Shown one piece after another: positions 25,232 through 33,992 of a stretch of DNA of 64,000 bases. The notes beneath the pieces were generated by a model. The model had not been told where the DNA came from and did not search any database. It saw nothing but the letters and a program-made list of their open reading frames with translations. The DNA comes from Naasia sp. SYSU D00057 (lineage in GTDB: Bacteria > Actinomycetota > Actinomycetes > Actinomycetales > Microbacteriaceae), in the NCBI RefSeq assembly GCF_017916505.1, contig NZ_JAFMSZ010000006.1:84562-148561 (forward strand), in the 5' to 3' direction. Made by a program: the position numbers and the translations under genes. Every line of letters begins with the position of its first letter. Position 1 is the stretch's first letter.

Positions 25232-26119
25232 ATGGCGGGCACCGCTCCCACCGTCGGCGCGGTCGTCCTCACGCAGGGCACCCGGCCCGAGGAGCTGAGC
25301 CTCGGCCTCCGGAGCCTCCTCGCGCAGACGGGCGTCACCGTCGACGTGGTCGTCGTCGGCAACGGGTGGGACCCCTCGACGCTGCCGGGCGGGCTCCCGG
25401 CCGACGTGCGGGCGCACGCCCTGCCGGAGAACGTCGGCATCCCGGCGGGCCGGAACGCGGGCGTGCCGCTGGTGGCGGGGGAGTACCTGTTCTTCCTCGA
25501 CGACGACGCCTCCCTCGCGTCCCCGACCTTCCTGCGCGACGCCGTCCGGCTGATCGAGGCGGACCCGACGATCGGGCTCGTGCAGCCGCGCGTCGAGGAC
25601 CCGACCGGCGTCGCGTCGCCGCGGCGCTGGATCCCCCGCATCCGCAAGGGCGATCCCGCGCACTCGAGTCCCGTCTTCTCGTGCTGGGAGGGCGCGGTGC
25701 TGCTGCCCCGCGCAGTGTTCGACGCGACCGGCGGCTGGGCGGACCCGTTCTTCTATGCGCATGAGGGCATAGAGCTCGCCTGGCGCGTATGGGACGCGGG
25801 CAAGCGCGCCTGGTACGCGGGGGACCTCGTGGCGCACCACCCGGTCATCCAGCAGACCCGGCACTCCTACTACTGGCGGCTCAACGCGCGGAACCGGGTC
25901 TGGCTGGCCCGGCGGAACCTCCCGCTGCCGCTCGTCCCGCTCTACGTGCTCGCGTGGACCGGGGTGCACGCGCTCCGCTTCGCCCGGCGTCCCGCCGGCC
26001 TCCGGCCCTGGCTCGCCGGCTGGCGTGAGGGCTGGACCGCCGCACCCGGCCTCCGCCGCCCCCTGCGCTGGCGGACGGTTCTGCGCATGACGCTGGCCGG
26101 ACGGCCGCCCGTCATCTGA
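25232..26119 (+). CDS. Family 2 glycosyltransferase
   Basis: This 295-residue GT2 enzyme is related to rhamnosyl- and galactofuranosyltransferase-like proteins. The nucleotide-sugar site is VVLTQGTRPEELSLGLRSLL to FFLDDDASL (DDD near residues 91-93). The catalytic-side region is FYAHEGIELAWRVWDAGKRAWY, followed by HHPVIQQTR. A weakly hydrophobic C-terminal part may attach to the membrane. It lies 13 bases after the phosphotransferase gene and 23 bases before the TagF-like gene, in an apparent operon. Confidence 0.88.
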   Translation: MAGTAPTVGAVVLTQGTRPEELSLGLRSLLAQTGVTVDVVVVGNGWDPSTLPGGLPADVRAHALPENVGIPAGRNAGVPLVAGEYLFFLDDDASLASPTFLRDAVRLIEADPTIGLVQPRVEDPTGVASPRRWIPRIRKGDPAHSSPVFSCWEGAVLLPRAVFDATGGWADPFFYAHEGIELAWRVWDAGKRAWYAGDLVAHHPVIQQTRHSYYWRLNARNRVWLARRNLPLPLVPLYVLAWTGVHALRFARRPAGLRPWLAGWREGWTAAPGLRRPLRWRTVLRMTLAGRPPVI

Positions 26120-26142
26120 CCCGGCCCGGATACCCTGGGCGG

Positions 26143-27420
26143 GTGGGACTGCTCAACGACATCCGGCTGGCCGCACGTCTCGCGCAGCGGCTCGTGCGCA
26201 GCCGGCTCTCCCAGCGGCAGCTCTCCCGGAAGCTGGCCGCATCCGCGCCGCTGCCGGAGGGGCACTACGAGATCGGCGTGTACTTCGCCGACGGCGCCGT
26301 GAACCTCTACCAGGTGCGCCAGTGGTACAAGCCGCTGCTGGAGCTGAGCGCCCGCTGGCCGGTCGTGATCCTCAGCCGCTACGCGTCCGGCGCGCTCGCG
26401 CTCCTCGACGAGTCGCCGCTGCCGGTCGCCTACGTCCGGCGGGTCACCGACCTCGAGCAGGTCGTCGACGAGCAGCCGCTCAAGCTCGTGCTCTACGTGA
26501 ATCAGAACGCGCGGAACTTCCAGATGATGCGGTACGGCCGCCGCTGGCACGTGTTCATCAATCACGGCGAGAGCGACAAGATGTACATGACCACGAATCA
26601 GTTCAAGGCGTACGACTACAGCCTCATCGCCGGCAAGGCCGCCCGCGAGCGCCTGGGCCGAGTGCTGTGGGACTACGACTTCGACAAGCGGGCGATCGAG
26701 ATCGGACGCCCCCAGGCCGATCACTTCTCCGGCGACCTGCCGTACGTGCCGGACGAACGCACCGTCGTGCTCTACGCGCCCACCTGGGAGGGCGACCGGG
26801 GCGCCGCCGCCTACGGATCGGTGCTCACCCACGGCGTCGCCCTCGTCCGCGCCCTCCTCGCCACAGGTCGACACCGGGTGATCTACCGACCGCACCCGCG
26901 CAGCGGCGTGGTCGACAGCGCCTACGGCGCCGCGAACCGCGAGATCGTCGACATGATCACGCGCGCCAACGCAGCCGACCCGAAGGCGCATCACGTGCAC
27001 GACACGGGCGCGGACATCGGCTGGCAGATCGCCGCCGCCGACCTGATGATCGCGGACATCTCCGCCATGGTCTACGACCGCCTCGCGACCGGCAGACCGC
27101 TGCTCGTCACCCGTCCGGTCGACCCGAACGCGCAGATCGATGCGGGCGGGTACCTGAGCGACGCGGAGTGGCTGGAAGCCGCGGACGCCGCCGGCATCGT
27201 GCGGCGGGTGGACGACCTCGAGCACGACGAGGCCGCATCCGCCCGGCTGGCGGCGTGGGTGGAGCACTACTTCGGCGACACGACGCCGGGTGCCACGACG
27301 GCGCGCTTCCACGCCGCCATCGAGCACCTGCTCGCCGAGTGGGAGCGGCACGCCGCCCTGCATGCGGCCGACGCCCCCGTGCGCGCCGAGCACGACCCGG
27401 ACGACGCCGCCGAGGACTGA
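26143..27420 (+). CDS. CDP-glycerol glycerophosphotransferase family protein (TagB/TagF-like)
   Basis: This 425-residue GT-B-like enzyme is of the family that moves glycerol-phosphate (or a similar polyol phosphate) from its CDP form to growing teichoic acid. Family landmarks are HVFINHGESDKM near residues 135-146, VVLYAPTWEGD near 206-216, RHRVIYRPHPRSG near 245-257 and the C-terminal ADLMIADISAMVYDRLATGRP. The HGE and RPHP histidines are the expected active-site residues. It starts with GTG and closes the plus-strand gene set. The actual polyol is unknown. Confidence 0.9.
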   Translation: MGLLNDIRLAARLAQRLVRSRLSQRQLSRKLAASAPLPEGHYEIGVYFADGAVNLYQVRQWYKPLLELSARWPVVILSRYASGALALLDESPLPVAYVRRVTDLEQVVDEQPLKLVLYVNQNARNFQMMRYGRRWHVFINHGESDKMYMTTNQFKAYDYSLIAGKAARERLGRVLWDYDFDKRAIEIGRPQADHFSGDLPYVPDERTVVLYAPTWEGDRGAAAYGSVLTHGVALVRALLATGRHRVIYRPHPRSGVVDSAYGAANREIVDMITRANAADPKAHHVHDTGADIGWQIAAADLMIADISAMVYDRLATGRPLLVTRPVDPNAQIDAGGYLSDAEWLEAADAAGIVRRVDDLEHDEAASARLAAWVEHYFGDTTPGATTARFHAAIEHLLAEWERHAALHAADAPVRAEHDPDDAAED

Positions 27421-27446
27421 GCCGGACTGTGCCGGGCGACCGCTAG

Positions 27447-28286
27447 CTAGTCGCCGGGTGCCGGCGGGATCGCGGGCGCCTCGGTGGGCGCCGAGGTGTC
27501 CGGGACGTCCTTCTTCCGCCCGAAGGGGAGGCGCGGAGTCCGGCGCTCGCGCGGCGTCGGCTCCTCCTCGATCCCGCGGGGCTCCAGGTCGATGGGGAGC
27601 ACGAGGGGCGCGGGCGGGAACGCCTCGCGGGCGCTCTTGATGACCTGGCGGCCGAGCATGTGGTTGCCGGTGCCGCCGATGACGGCTCCGATGCCGAACG
27701 GGATCAGGCGGCCGATCATGCCGGTGCCCTGGCGCAGCACGAACCGCCGGAAGAAGCGGCGCTTGATGCTGTTCGTGAGCTGGTTCACGACGTTCTTCGG
27801 CAGATTCCGCGTGATGAGCTCGCCCCAGTAGGCATTGCGTCCCGCACCGCCGGCGGCGAACTGCTTGACGAGGTCCTGCCCGGCGGCGCCCATGATCAGG
27901 GTCATCACCAGGGTGCGCGCGCGCTCCGGCTCGACGACTGCGATGCCGTGGATCTCGGCGACCGACTGGGCGAACAGCGCGCTCGCCTCGAGGAAGCCGA
28001 CCGTCTCCGCGCCGGTCAGCGCGATCGAGGTGACGGTGCCGACCGCGGGCACCGCGGCGCTCGCGCCGACGGCCGCACCGCCGGTGGTGACCGCGGCGAG
28101 GTAGTTCTTCTCGATGATGCTGATGAGCTGCTCGGGTGACGCGTTCGGATACCGGCGCCGCAGGCGCCGGATGTTCGCGACCACGAGGGGGCGCTGCACG
28201 CTCATCACGCGGTCGAACGTCTTCACGAACGCCGGGCTCAGCTCGCCCTCGTCCGTCGTCGTGTCGGAAAGCTTCTTGTCCGCCAT
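27447..28286 (-). CDS. Uncharacterised actinobacterial protein, possibly EcsC-like
   Basis: The product has 279 residues from the ATG at 28286. The N-terminal half is helical, with RRYPNASPEQLISIIEKNYL. The middle is Gly/Ala-rich and weakly hydrophobic (VTTGGAAVGASAAVPAVGTV; LVMTLIMGAAGQDLVKQF; IGRLIPFGIGAVIGGTGNHM), and the tail is Pro/charge-rich and probably disordered. The pattern recalls EcsC-type proteins, but I cannot confirm this. It is convergent with the TagF-like gene and lies downstream of the ABC exporter genes on the same strand. Confidence 0.7.
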   Translation of the reverse strand: MADKKLSDTTTDEGELSPAFVKTFDRVMSVQRPLVVANIRRLRRRYPNASPEQLISIIEKNYLAAVTTGGAAVGASAAVPAVGTVTSIALTGAETVGFLEASALFAQSVAEIHGIAVVEPERARTLVMTLIMGAAGQDLVKQFAAGGAGRNAYWGELITRNLPKNVVNQLTNSIKRRFFRRFVLRQGTGMIGRLIPFGIGAVIGGTGNHMLGRQVIKSAREAFPPAPLVLPIDLEPRGIEEEPTPRERRTPRLPFGRKKDVPDTSAPTEAPAIPPAPGD

Positions 28287-28368
28287 GCTCCGCAGTCTAC
28301 GGAAGCGGCCCGGACACCCTCCTGGGGGTGGACAGGCCCCGCCGGAGACGGCAGAGGCGCCGGAGGGG

Positions 28369-29148
28369 TCAGTGCCCGGTGTCCGCCGCGTAGCGTGCGA
28401 GAACCTCGTCAATGGGCCCGTCGAGCACCAGCTCGCCCCGGTCCAGGTAGAGCCCGCGGGTGCAGAAGCGGCGCAGGTCGCGCTCGCTGTGCGAGACGAA
28501 GAACAGGGTCCGCCCGCCGTCGAGCAGCTCCTGGATGCGGGCGTAGCACTTCTCCCGGAACCCGCGGTCGCCGACCGCGAGCACCTCGTCGACGAGGAGG
28601 ATCGGCTCCTCGAGGCGCGAGATGACCGAGAAGGCGAGCCGCACCTTCATGCCGCTCGAGAGGTGCTTGTAGGGGGTGTCGAGGAAGGCGCCGATCTCGG
28701 CGAACTCGATGATCTCGCCGAAGCGCTCGTCCACCTCGCGCCGGGACATCCCGTGCAGGCCGGCCGTCAGGTAGACGTTGTCGCGGACGCTGAGGTCGTC
28801 GACGAAGCCCCCCGTGATCTCGATGAGCGGGGCCACGCCCGCTCGCACCGAGACGCTGCCCTCGTCCGCGAGCACGACCTCGGCCACGAGCTTGAGCAGG
28901 GTCGACTTGCCCTGTCCGTTGCGGCCCACGACGCCGATCGCCTCGCCGGGCTGCACGGTGAACGACACGTTGCGCAGTGCCCAGAACTCGTCGGGGCGGA
29001 GCCGGCGGCGGCGGCCCGCGAAGAGGTCCTTGAAGCTGCGGCGCCCGCGGCGGTTGCGGCGGAACCGGATGCCGGCGTCGCGCACCTCGATGACCGGACC
29101 CGTGACCCCGGCCGCGGTCCCCGCGGTGGTGCGAACCTCGCTCGTCAC
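28369..29148 (-). CDS. Polysaccharide/teichoic-acid ABC exporter ATP-binding protein (Wzt/TagH-like)
   Basis: This ATPase of about 259 residues has Walker A GRNGQGKST near residue 78, signature LSSGMKVRLAFS near residue 166, and Walker B ILLVDEVLAVGD, the last typical of the Wzt/TagH/RfbE polysaccharide-export branch. It lacks the extra C-terminal carbohydrate-binding domain of longer Wzt proteins. The GTG start lies one base after the permease stop, so the pair is tightly coupled. It should energise outward flipping of the lipid-linked polymer made by the neighbouring enzymes. Confidence 0.91.
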   Translation of the reverse strand: MTSEVRTTAGTAAGVTGPVIEVRDAGIRFRRNRRGRRSFKDLFAGRRRRLRPDEFWALRNVSFTVQPGEAIGVVGRNGQGKSTLLKLVAEVVLADEGSVSVRAGVAPLIEITGGFVDDLSVRDNVYLTAGLHGMSRREVDERFGEIIEFAEIGAFLDTPYKHLSSGMKVRLAFSVISRLEEPILLVDEVLAVGDRGFREKCYARIQELLDGGRTLFFVSHSERDLRRFCTRGLYLDRGELVLDGPIDEVLARYAADTGH

Positions 29149-29149
29149 G

Positions 29150-29956
29150 TCAGATCTCCTTGAGCACGGCGCGCTCGGTGCGCGCGAAGACCGCGAGCCC
29201 GACCGCGAGCAGCAGGACGGAAACGGCGGCACTGATCCCCACGAGGAGCCAATCGAGCTCCGCCTCGAAGAAGCTGGCCCGGTAGAGGCTGAACAGCCCG
29301 CTCAGCGGATTGAACGCGGCCCAGAAGTGCAGCCCCTCGGGGAGGTCCCGCGCGCTGTAAATGATCGGCGAGGCATAGAAGAGGAAGCGCAGCGTCAGCT
29401 TCACCGCGCGCTCCAGGTCGCGGAAGAACACGACGAGCGGCGCCACGATCAGACCGACGCCCGCGGTGAGCACCGCCTGCAGCACGAGCGCCAGGGGCAG
29501 CAGCGCCACCCATCCGGTGAGCGTCGCACCGCCGAAGATCGCGAACGCCGCGATGACCGGAATGCTGAACAGGAATTCGATGCCCTTCGACAGGACGAGC
29601 CGGTTCACCCAGATGGTGCGCGGGATCTTGGTGGAGCGCACCAGCTTCGCCTCGCGCAGGAATGCACGGGTCGAGTCGCTGACCGCGCCGTTGAACCACA
29701 TCCAGGGCAGCAGCGCGGACAGGAGGAACACGATGTACGGCTCCTCGCCGACATCGCGCTGGAAGACCTGGGTGAAGACGAACCAGTAGATGCCGGCCAT
29801 GACCAGCGGGTCGAGGATCGACCACAGGTAGCCGAGCGCGGAGGTCGAGTAGCGGACCCGCAGATCGCGGCTCGTCAGCAGCCACAGGATCTGGCGGTAG
29901 CGGCGGCTGCCCGTCGCGCGTTCGCGCAGGGGTGCCTGGAGTGCCGCCGATGTCAC
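29150..29956 (-). CDS. Polysaccharide/teichoic-acid ABC exporter permease (Wzm/TagG-like)
   Basis: This 268-residue ABC-2 type membrane subunit has six predicted helices. LLTSRDLRVRYSTSALGYLW near residues 26-45 and the amphipathic region after it are characteristic of Wzm/TagG exporters, as is FYASPIIYS near residue 193. It pairs with the ATPase gene that follows after one base. The substrate is inferred to be the polymer made by the GT2, CDP-alcohol and TagF-like enzymes next to it. Confidence 0.91.
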   Translation of the reverse strand: MTSAALQAPLRERATGSRRYRQILWLLTSRDLRVRYSTSALGYLWSILDPLVMAGIYWFVFTQVFQRDVGEEPYIVFLLSALLPWMWFNGAVSDSTRAFLREAKLVRSTKIPRTIWVNRLVLSKGIEFLFSIPVIAAFAIFGGATLTGWVALLPLALVLQAVLTAGVGLIVAPLVVFFRDLERAVKLTLRFLFYASPIIYSARDLPEGLHFWAAFNPLSGLFSLYRASFFEAELDWLLVGISAAVSVLLLAVGLAVFARTERAVLKEI

Positions 29957-30036
29957 GCCGAAACTCTACCCATCGCCTCTGCGGCCCGGCCGTGCCCCGC
30001 CGCTGCGCGCCCCTGGAAGAGCCGTGCCGGAACGGA

Positions 30037-30070
30037 GAAGCCCCTCCGAGCCTGCGGCTGGAGGGGCTTC
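30037..30070 (-). terminator. Hairpin terminator after the nucleotidyltransferase gene
   Basis: An 11-base-pair perfect stem (GAAGCCCCTCC at 30037-30047 with its complement at 30060-30070) lies 19 bases beyond the nucleotidyltransferase stop on the minus strand. It separates that gene from the ABC exporter genes, which must have their own promoter or rely on partial read-through. Confidence 0.8.
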
Positions 30071-30088
30071 CCGTGTAGATGGTGTGGA

Positions 30089-30781
30089 TCAGACGAAGTG
30101 GTTCGCCCGCTCGAGGTCCTCGGCGAAGTCGACCTCGACCGCGTAGAGGTCGGAGATGTCGAGCGGCTCGACGAGCATCCGGTCCTGCTCGATCGCGAGC
30201 TCGATGCCGCGCTCGAAGTAGTCCTGCGCGCCCACCCGGTTCAGCTGGGCGATGAGCGCGGCCTTGTCCCGGCTCGACACGTAGTTGATGCCGACCGCCT
30301 CGCCGAGCGCGTTCTTCACCGTCTTCGAGAGCTCCTTGATGTAGCCCTCGGCGGTGGTCGTGTACTTGACCTCCTCGTCGGACACCTTCGCGGTGTTGAC
30401 GGTGACGAACGACTGGTCGCGGTCAATGAGGTCGCGGCAGCGGACCAGCACGCGCGGGTCGAAGACGACGTCGCCGTTCATCCAGAGGACGCCGCCGGGA
30501 GCCGACGCGCGAAGGGCGCGGAGCAGGCTCTTCGAGGTGTTCGTCTGGTCGTACTGCTCGTTGTAGACGTAGTTGGCCTCGGGGAACGCCTCGATGATGT
30601 GCTCGAGCTTGTAGCCGACGACGGTGGTGACGGAGGCGTCACGACCGAACGCGAAGCGGATGTTGTCGAACTGCTGCCCCATGATGGTGCGGCCGTCGCT
30701 GAGCTCGGTGAGGGGCTTCGGCAGCGAGCGTCCGAGGCGCGAGCCCATGCCGGCTGCGAGAATGACGATCTGGGTGGTCAC
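30089..30781 (-). CDS. Nucleotidyltransferase (sugar/polyol-phosphate cytidylyltransferase-like)
   Basis: This is a 230-residue NTP-transferase-fold protein. The N-terminal signature LAAGMGSRLG with PKPL follows at once after the start; GVLWMNGDVVFDP carries the metal-binding Asp, and C-terminal EVDFAEDLERA a second acidic site. The shape resembles LicC-type and inositol-phosphate cytidylyltransferases, which supply CDP-activated alcohols. The GTG at 30781 has TTTGGAG six bases upstream, so I prefer it to the TTG at 30793. A role making the donor for the nearby CDP-alcohol phosphotransferase or TagF-like enzyme is inferred. Confidence 0.85.
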   Translation of the reverse strand: MTTQIVILAAGMGSRLGRSLPKPLTELSDGRTIMGQQFDNIRFAFGRDASVTTVVGYKLEHIIEAFPEANYVYNEQYDQTNTSKSLLRALRASAPGGVLWMNGDVVFDPRVLVRCRDLIDRDQSFVTVNTAKVSDEEVKYTTTAEGYIKELSKTVKNALGEAVGINYVSSRDKAALIAQLNRVGAQDYFERGIELAIEQDRMLVEPLDISDLYAVEVDFAEDLERANHFV

Positions 30782-31007
30782 GGAGTTCTCCAAAGATTCA
30801 CGGTGGCAACGTTGTACCCGACACCCTTGTTGGTCGTCACCATGCTATCGGGGCGCCTTCCGACTGGGGTATGCTTCCGGCTCTTTCCGTGTCCCGATCG
30901 TTAGCAAAGGACATCCTTCTTCAGGCGGCTCCCAGGCTCGCCCGAGGCGGGGCTCAGCCCGGAAATGAGCCTCAGACGAGGCGGTCCACCTTGCTAGCGT
31001 TGAACAA

Positions 31008-32684
31008 GTGAGCGACGTGCCCGAGAAGCTTCCCGACCTCGACGTGTCGGGCGACTCCGCACCGGTCGACTCCGCGGTCCCCGCCGCCGTTCCCGCTCCC
31101 GCCGGGAAACGCCGATCGAGCACTCCGCGGGCCGTCAAGACGACCCCTGCCGGCGCGGAGGCGGCCACGCCCGCGACCGCGGAGAGCGCCGCGGCGAAGA
31201 CCGGCACCAAGAAGGCGGCGACGGCGAAGACCGCCGCCGCGAAGACGGCGGCCGCGAAGACGCCCGCCTCGAAGACGGCGACGGCGAAGACGCCGGCCGC
31301 GAAGACGCCGGCCGCGAAGCCCGCGACGACGGCTCGCACGCGCACGAGGACCTCCACGGCGAAGGCCGTCCCTGCCGCCGACGCCGCCGCCGTCGACGCT
31401 GCGAGCGGAACGGCCGAGCTCGAGCAGGCGGCGCCGGTCAAGAAGCCCGCCGCCCGCACTACCCGGACCACCCGCACGAAGATGCCTCGCCTGGTCGCGG
31501 CGGCCGAGTCCATTGAGACGACGACCCCCGCGCCTGCGAGCGGCGCCACCAAGGCGGCGCGAGCGGCCGGCTCATCGACGACGGCCCGCGCCAAGACGAC
31601 GAGGACGACGAAGGCCGCGGCGGCGGTCCCGGCATCGGAGGCCGAGGTCGAGGCGGCGGCGCCCGCCGCTGCCGCTCCGCCTGCTGCCGAGTCCGCTCCC
31701 GCTCCCGTGGACGCTCCGGCGTCGGCCGCCGCTTCCGTTGCGGAGGCGCCCGCTCCCGCACCGGAGGTGCCCGCCGCTCCCGCTCCTGAGGCGGAGGCGC
31801 CGGCCCGCACGGTGAGCGGCAACCCGCTGACCCCGCCGATCGAGGTGCAGGCCGCACCGGCCGCCCCGAAGCCGCGCGTCGCGAAGGCCTCGGCCCGCCC
31901 CGCCGCTCCGCAGCGCGAGCTCGGCGAGGTCGTGCTGTCGATCGAGGGGCTCAGCAAGCACTTCGGTCAGACGGTGGCCGTCGACGACCTCGACCTCCAG
32001 GTCCGCCAGGGCTCCTTTTACGGCATCGTCGGCCCGAACGGCGCCGGCAAGACCACGACGCTGTCGATGATCACGGGCCTCCTGCGCCCGAGCGCGGGAC
32101 GCGTCACCGTGCACGGCATCGACGTGTGGGGCGACCCGGTGCGCGCGAAGCGCACGATCGGCGTGCTGCCCGATGCGCTCCGCCTGTTCGACCGGCTGAC
32201 CGGCGCGCAGCTCCTCTACTACTCCGGCACCCTGCGCGGACTCGACCACGAGACGGTGCGGCAGCGGTCGCAGGACCTCGTCACCGCCTTCGGCATCGAA
32301 GACGCGGTCGACCGCCTCGTCACCGACTACTCGGCCGGCATGACGAAGAAGATCGCCCTCGCCTGCGCCATGATCCACTCCCCGCGCCTGCTGGTGCTCG
32401 ACGAGCCGTTCGAGTCCGTCGACCCCGTGTCGGCGGCGAACCTCAACGAGATCCTGCAGAAGTACGTCGCGGCAGGCGGCACCGTCGTGCTGTCGAGCCA
32501 CGGCATGGACTTCATCCAGCGGGTCTGCGACCACGTCGCGATCATCGTCGCGGGCCGCGTGCTCTCGGCGGGCACGATGGACGAGGTGCGCGGCGAGAAA
32601 ACGCTCGAGGAGCGCTTCGTCGAGCTCGCCGGCGGCCGCAAGGCGGCCGAGGGCATGGAGTGGCTCCACAGCTTCACCGACTGA
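31008..32684 (+). CDS. ABC transporter ATP-binding protein with long Ala/Lys/Pro-rich N-terminal tail
   Basis: This 558-residue protein is in two parts. Residues 1-306 are low-complexity: a basic Ala/Lys/Thr/Pro part (about 34-204) with tandem AAAKT/PAAKT units, then an acidic Ala/Pro/Glu part (about 207-265). Residues 307-558 form an ABC ATPase with Walker A GPNGAGKTT (342-350), signature YSAGMTK (441-447) and Walker B LLVLDEP (461-467). The likely partner is the permease at 33993. ABC ATPases normally lack such a tail, which recalls histone H1-like actinobacterial proteins and may bind nucleic acid or membrane. The single continuous frame shows no sign of a join. Confidence 0.88.
   Translation: MSDVPEKLPDLDVSGDSAPVDSAVPAAVPAPAGKRRSSTPRAVKTTPAGAEAATPATAESAAAKTGTKKAATAKTAAAKTAAAKTPASKTATAKTPAAKTPAAKPATTARTRTRTSTAKAVPAADAAAVDAASGTAELEQAAPVKKPAARTTRTTRTKMPRLVAAAESIETTTPAPASGATKAARAAGSSTTARAKTTRTTKAAAAVPASEAEVEAAAPAAAAPPAAESAPAPVDAPASAAASVAEAPAPAPEVPAAPAPEAEAPARTVSGNPLTPPIEVQAAPAAPKPRVAKASARPAAPQRELGEVVLSIEGLSKHFGQTVAVDDLDLQVRQGSFYGIVGPNGAGKTTTLSMITGLLRPSAGRVTVHGIDVWGDPVRAKRTIGVLPDALRLFDRLTGAQLLYYSGTLRGLDHETVRQRSQDLVTAFGIEDAVDRLVTDYSAGMTKKIALACAMIHSPRLLVLDEPFESVDPVSAANLNEILQKYVAAGGTVVLSSHGMDFIQRVCDHVAIIVAGRVLSAGTMDEVRGEKTLEERFVELAGGRKAAEGMEWLHSFTD
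31197..31337 (+). repeat. Degenerate 15-base coding repeats (AAAKT/PAAKT units)
   Basis: Within the ABC ATPase gene, codons for Ala/Thr-Ala-Lys-Thr-Pro/Ala repeat about eight times, with units close to GCGAAGACGCCGGCC. The repeats encode the densest lysine part of the tail. Copy number is likely to vary between strains through slippage (inference). Confidence 0.75.
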
Positions 32685-32689
32685 CCCCG

Positions 32690-33226
32690 GTGGCTCGTCG
32701 CGTCCGGGTGGTGTCCGCCCTCGCCCTTGCCGCCGCCCTCGCGCTCGCCGGCTGCGCGGCACAGCAGTACGACCCGGCGATCGCACGCCGGATCATCGCC
32801 GAGAAGGACGCTCTCATGACGGCGCTCGACGCGTCGACGGGCGCGGGTCGGGCGGCCTTTCTCGAGGACGTGCGGACGGCCAGCGGACAGCTGCCGGGCC
32901 GCTACTGGGACGGCGCCGCCGATCCCGCAGAGCTCGGCCTCGCCGAGGGCGGCACCGCCCTGTACGACCTCGAGGAGGGCGGCGACGAGGCGGCGTTCTC
33001 CGTGCTGATCAGCTCGGGTCCCCGCCAGGATCCCGAGGGTGAGGACGGGCGCGCCCCGGTGTACACGTGCTTCCGGATCGAGGTCGCCTTCGCCGACGGG
33101 GCCCTGAAGGTGTGGCGGCGGGACGGCTCCACCTCCGAGGACCCCGGCCGGTTCTGCTCGCCCGAGCTCGTCGGAACCCTGGGCGAGGGCGCGGAGGCGG
33201 CGCCCGTGGTCGACTTCGACGGCTGA
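32690..33226 (+). CDS. Uncharacterised lipoprotein
   Basis: This 178-residue predicted lipoprotein has a basic start (VARRVRVV), a hydrophobic core and the lipobox LAGC near residue 23. The mature part begins with a helix (AIARRIIAEKDALMTALDAS) and has two Cys (CFRIEV and FCSPEL) that could form a disulfide. The GTG start six bases after the ABC ATPase stop suggests cotranscription. No family is recognised. A link to the ABC transporter is only positional. Confidence 0.72.
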   Translation: MARRVRVVSALALAAALALAGCAAQQYDPAIARRIIAEKDALMTALDASTGAGRAAFLEDVRTASGQLPGRYWDGAADPAELGLAEGGTALYDLEEGGDEAAFSVLISSGPRQDPEGEDGRAPVYTCFRIEVAFADGALKVWRRDGSTSEDPGRFCSPELVGTLGEGAEAAPVVDFDG

Positions 33227-33237
33227 GCGGCGGGGAT

Positions 33238-33891
33238 TCAGTCCTCGACGCGGAGGCCTGCGGTGCGCGCCAGCAGCGGCGCCAGCAGGGAGAGCTGGGC
33301 GGAGTCGATCGTCGCGCCGCGGAGCCCGTCGACGCCGGTGATCTCGCGAAGCTCGGTGCCGCGCAGGTCGGTGTCCGACAGCTCGGTGCGCTGCAGCGAG
33401 AGCGTGCCGATCGAGCAGCCCGGGAAGGCGGCGCGCCGCACGCGGGCGCCGCCGAGGTCGAGCTCGTCGATGCGGCAGTCCTCGAACACGACGTCGTTGA
33501 GCGTGGCGCCGCGCAGGTTGACGAAGCCGAGCTTGCAGCCGCTGATCCGCACCGCCGTGATCCCGGAGTCGTAGAGCTCCGCCGAGCCGATCCGGCCGCC
33601 GTCGAGGATCACGTCCCGCCAGGTGGAGCGCGAGCCGCGGAGGACGGGGGCGTCAAGGCGTGCCAGGCGGGTCTCGAGGACGCGAGCGCCGCCCATGCGG
33701 AGCTCGCCGGCGCGGATGCCGTCCAGGTCGCACTCGGAGAGCGTCGTGCCGCGGAGATCGGTGTCCGAGAGGTCGACGTCCGCGAACCGCCGGCCCTCGA
33801 CGGTGCTCTCGCGGAGGTCGAGGTCGTCGCCGTCCTCCAGATCCTCGAGCCGCAACGAGGGGGAGCGGGGCGCACTGAGACGACGACTCAC
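33238..33891 (-). CDS. Pentapeptide-repeat protein
   Basis: The 217-residue product is built mostly of five-residue repeats of the A(D/N)LxX type (for example FADVDLSDTDLRGTTLSECD; FVNLRGATLNDVVFEDC), predicted to fold as a right-handed quadrilateral beta-helix from about residue 20 to 195. Members can mimic DNA and protect gyrase (Qnr, MfpA), but many have unknown roles. It lies on the opposite strand between the lipoprotein and permease genes of the ABC set. Confidence 0.87.
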   Translation of the reverse strand: MSRRLSAPRSPSLRLEDLEDGDDLDLRESTVEGRRFADVDLSDTDLRGTTLSECDLDGIRAGELRMGGARVLETRLARLDAPVLRGSRSTWRDVILDGGRIGSAELYDSGITAVRISGCKLGFVNLRGATLNDVVFEDCRIDELDLGGARVRRAAFPGCSIGTLSLQRTELSDTDLRGTELREITGVDGLRGATIDSAQLSLLAPLLARTAGLRVED

Positions 33892-33992
33892 GGATCGACG
33901 CTAACCGAGGGCGCGGACGCCGTCCGCCGCCGCGGCGTGGAAACGCCCCTGCCGTAGGCTGGGATGCCGCACCCCTGCAGCAGCCTCCCGGC

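Noticed and set aside
27421..27460. Hairpin between the TagF-like gene and the convergent gene
   Set aside because: Only about six pairs (GGCGAC/GTCGCC) form and they overlap the stop codon, so the terminator call is too weak.
28300..28368. GC hairpin downstream of the Wzt-like ATPase gene
   Set aside because: The arms pair with several mismatches; no convincing stem is present.
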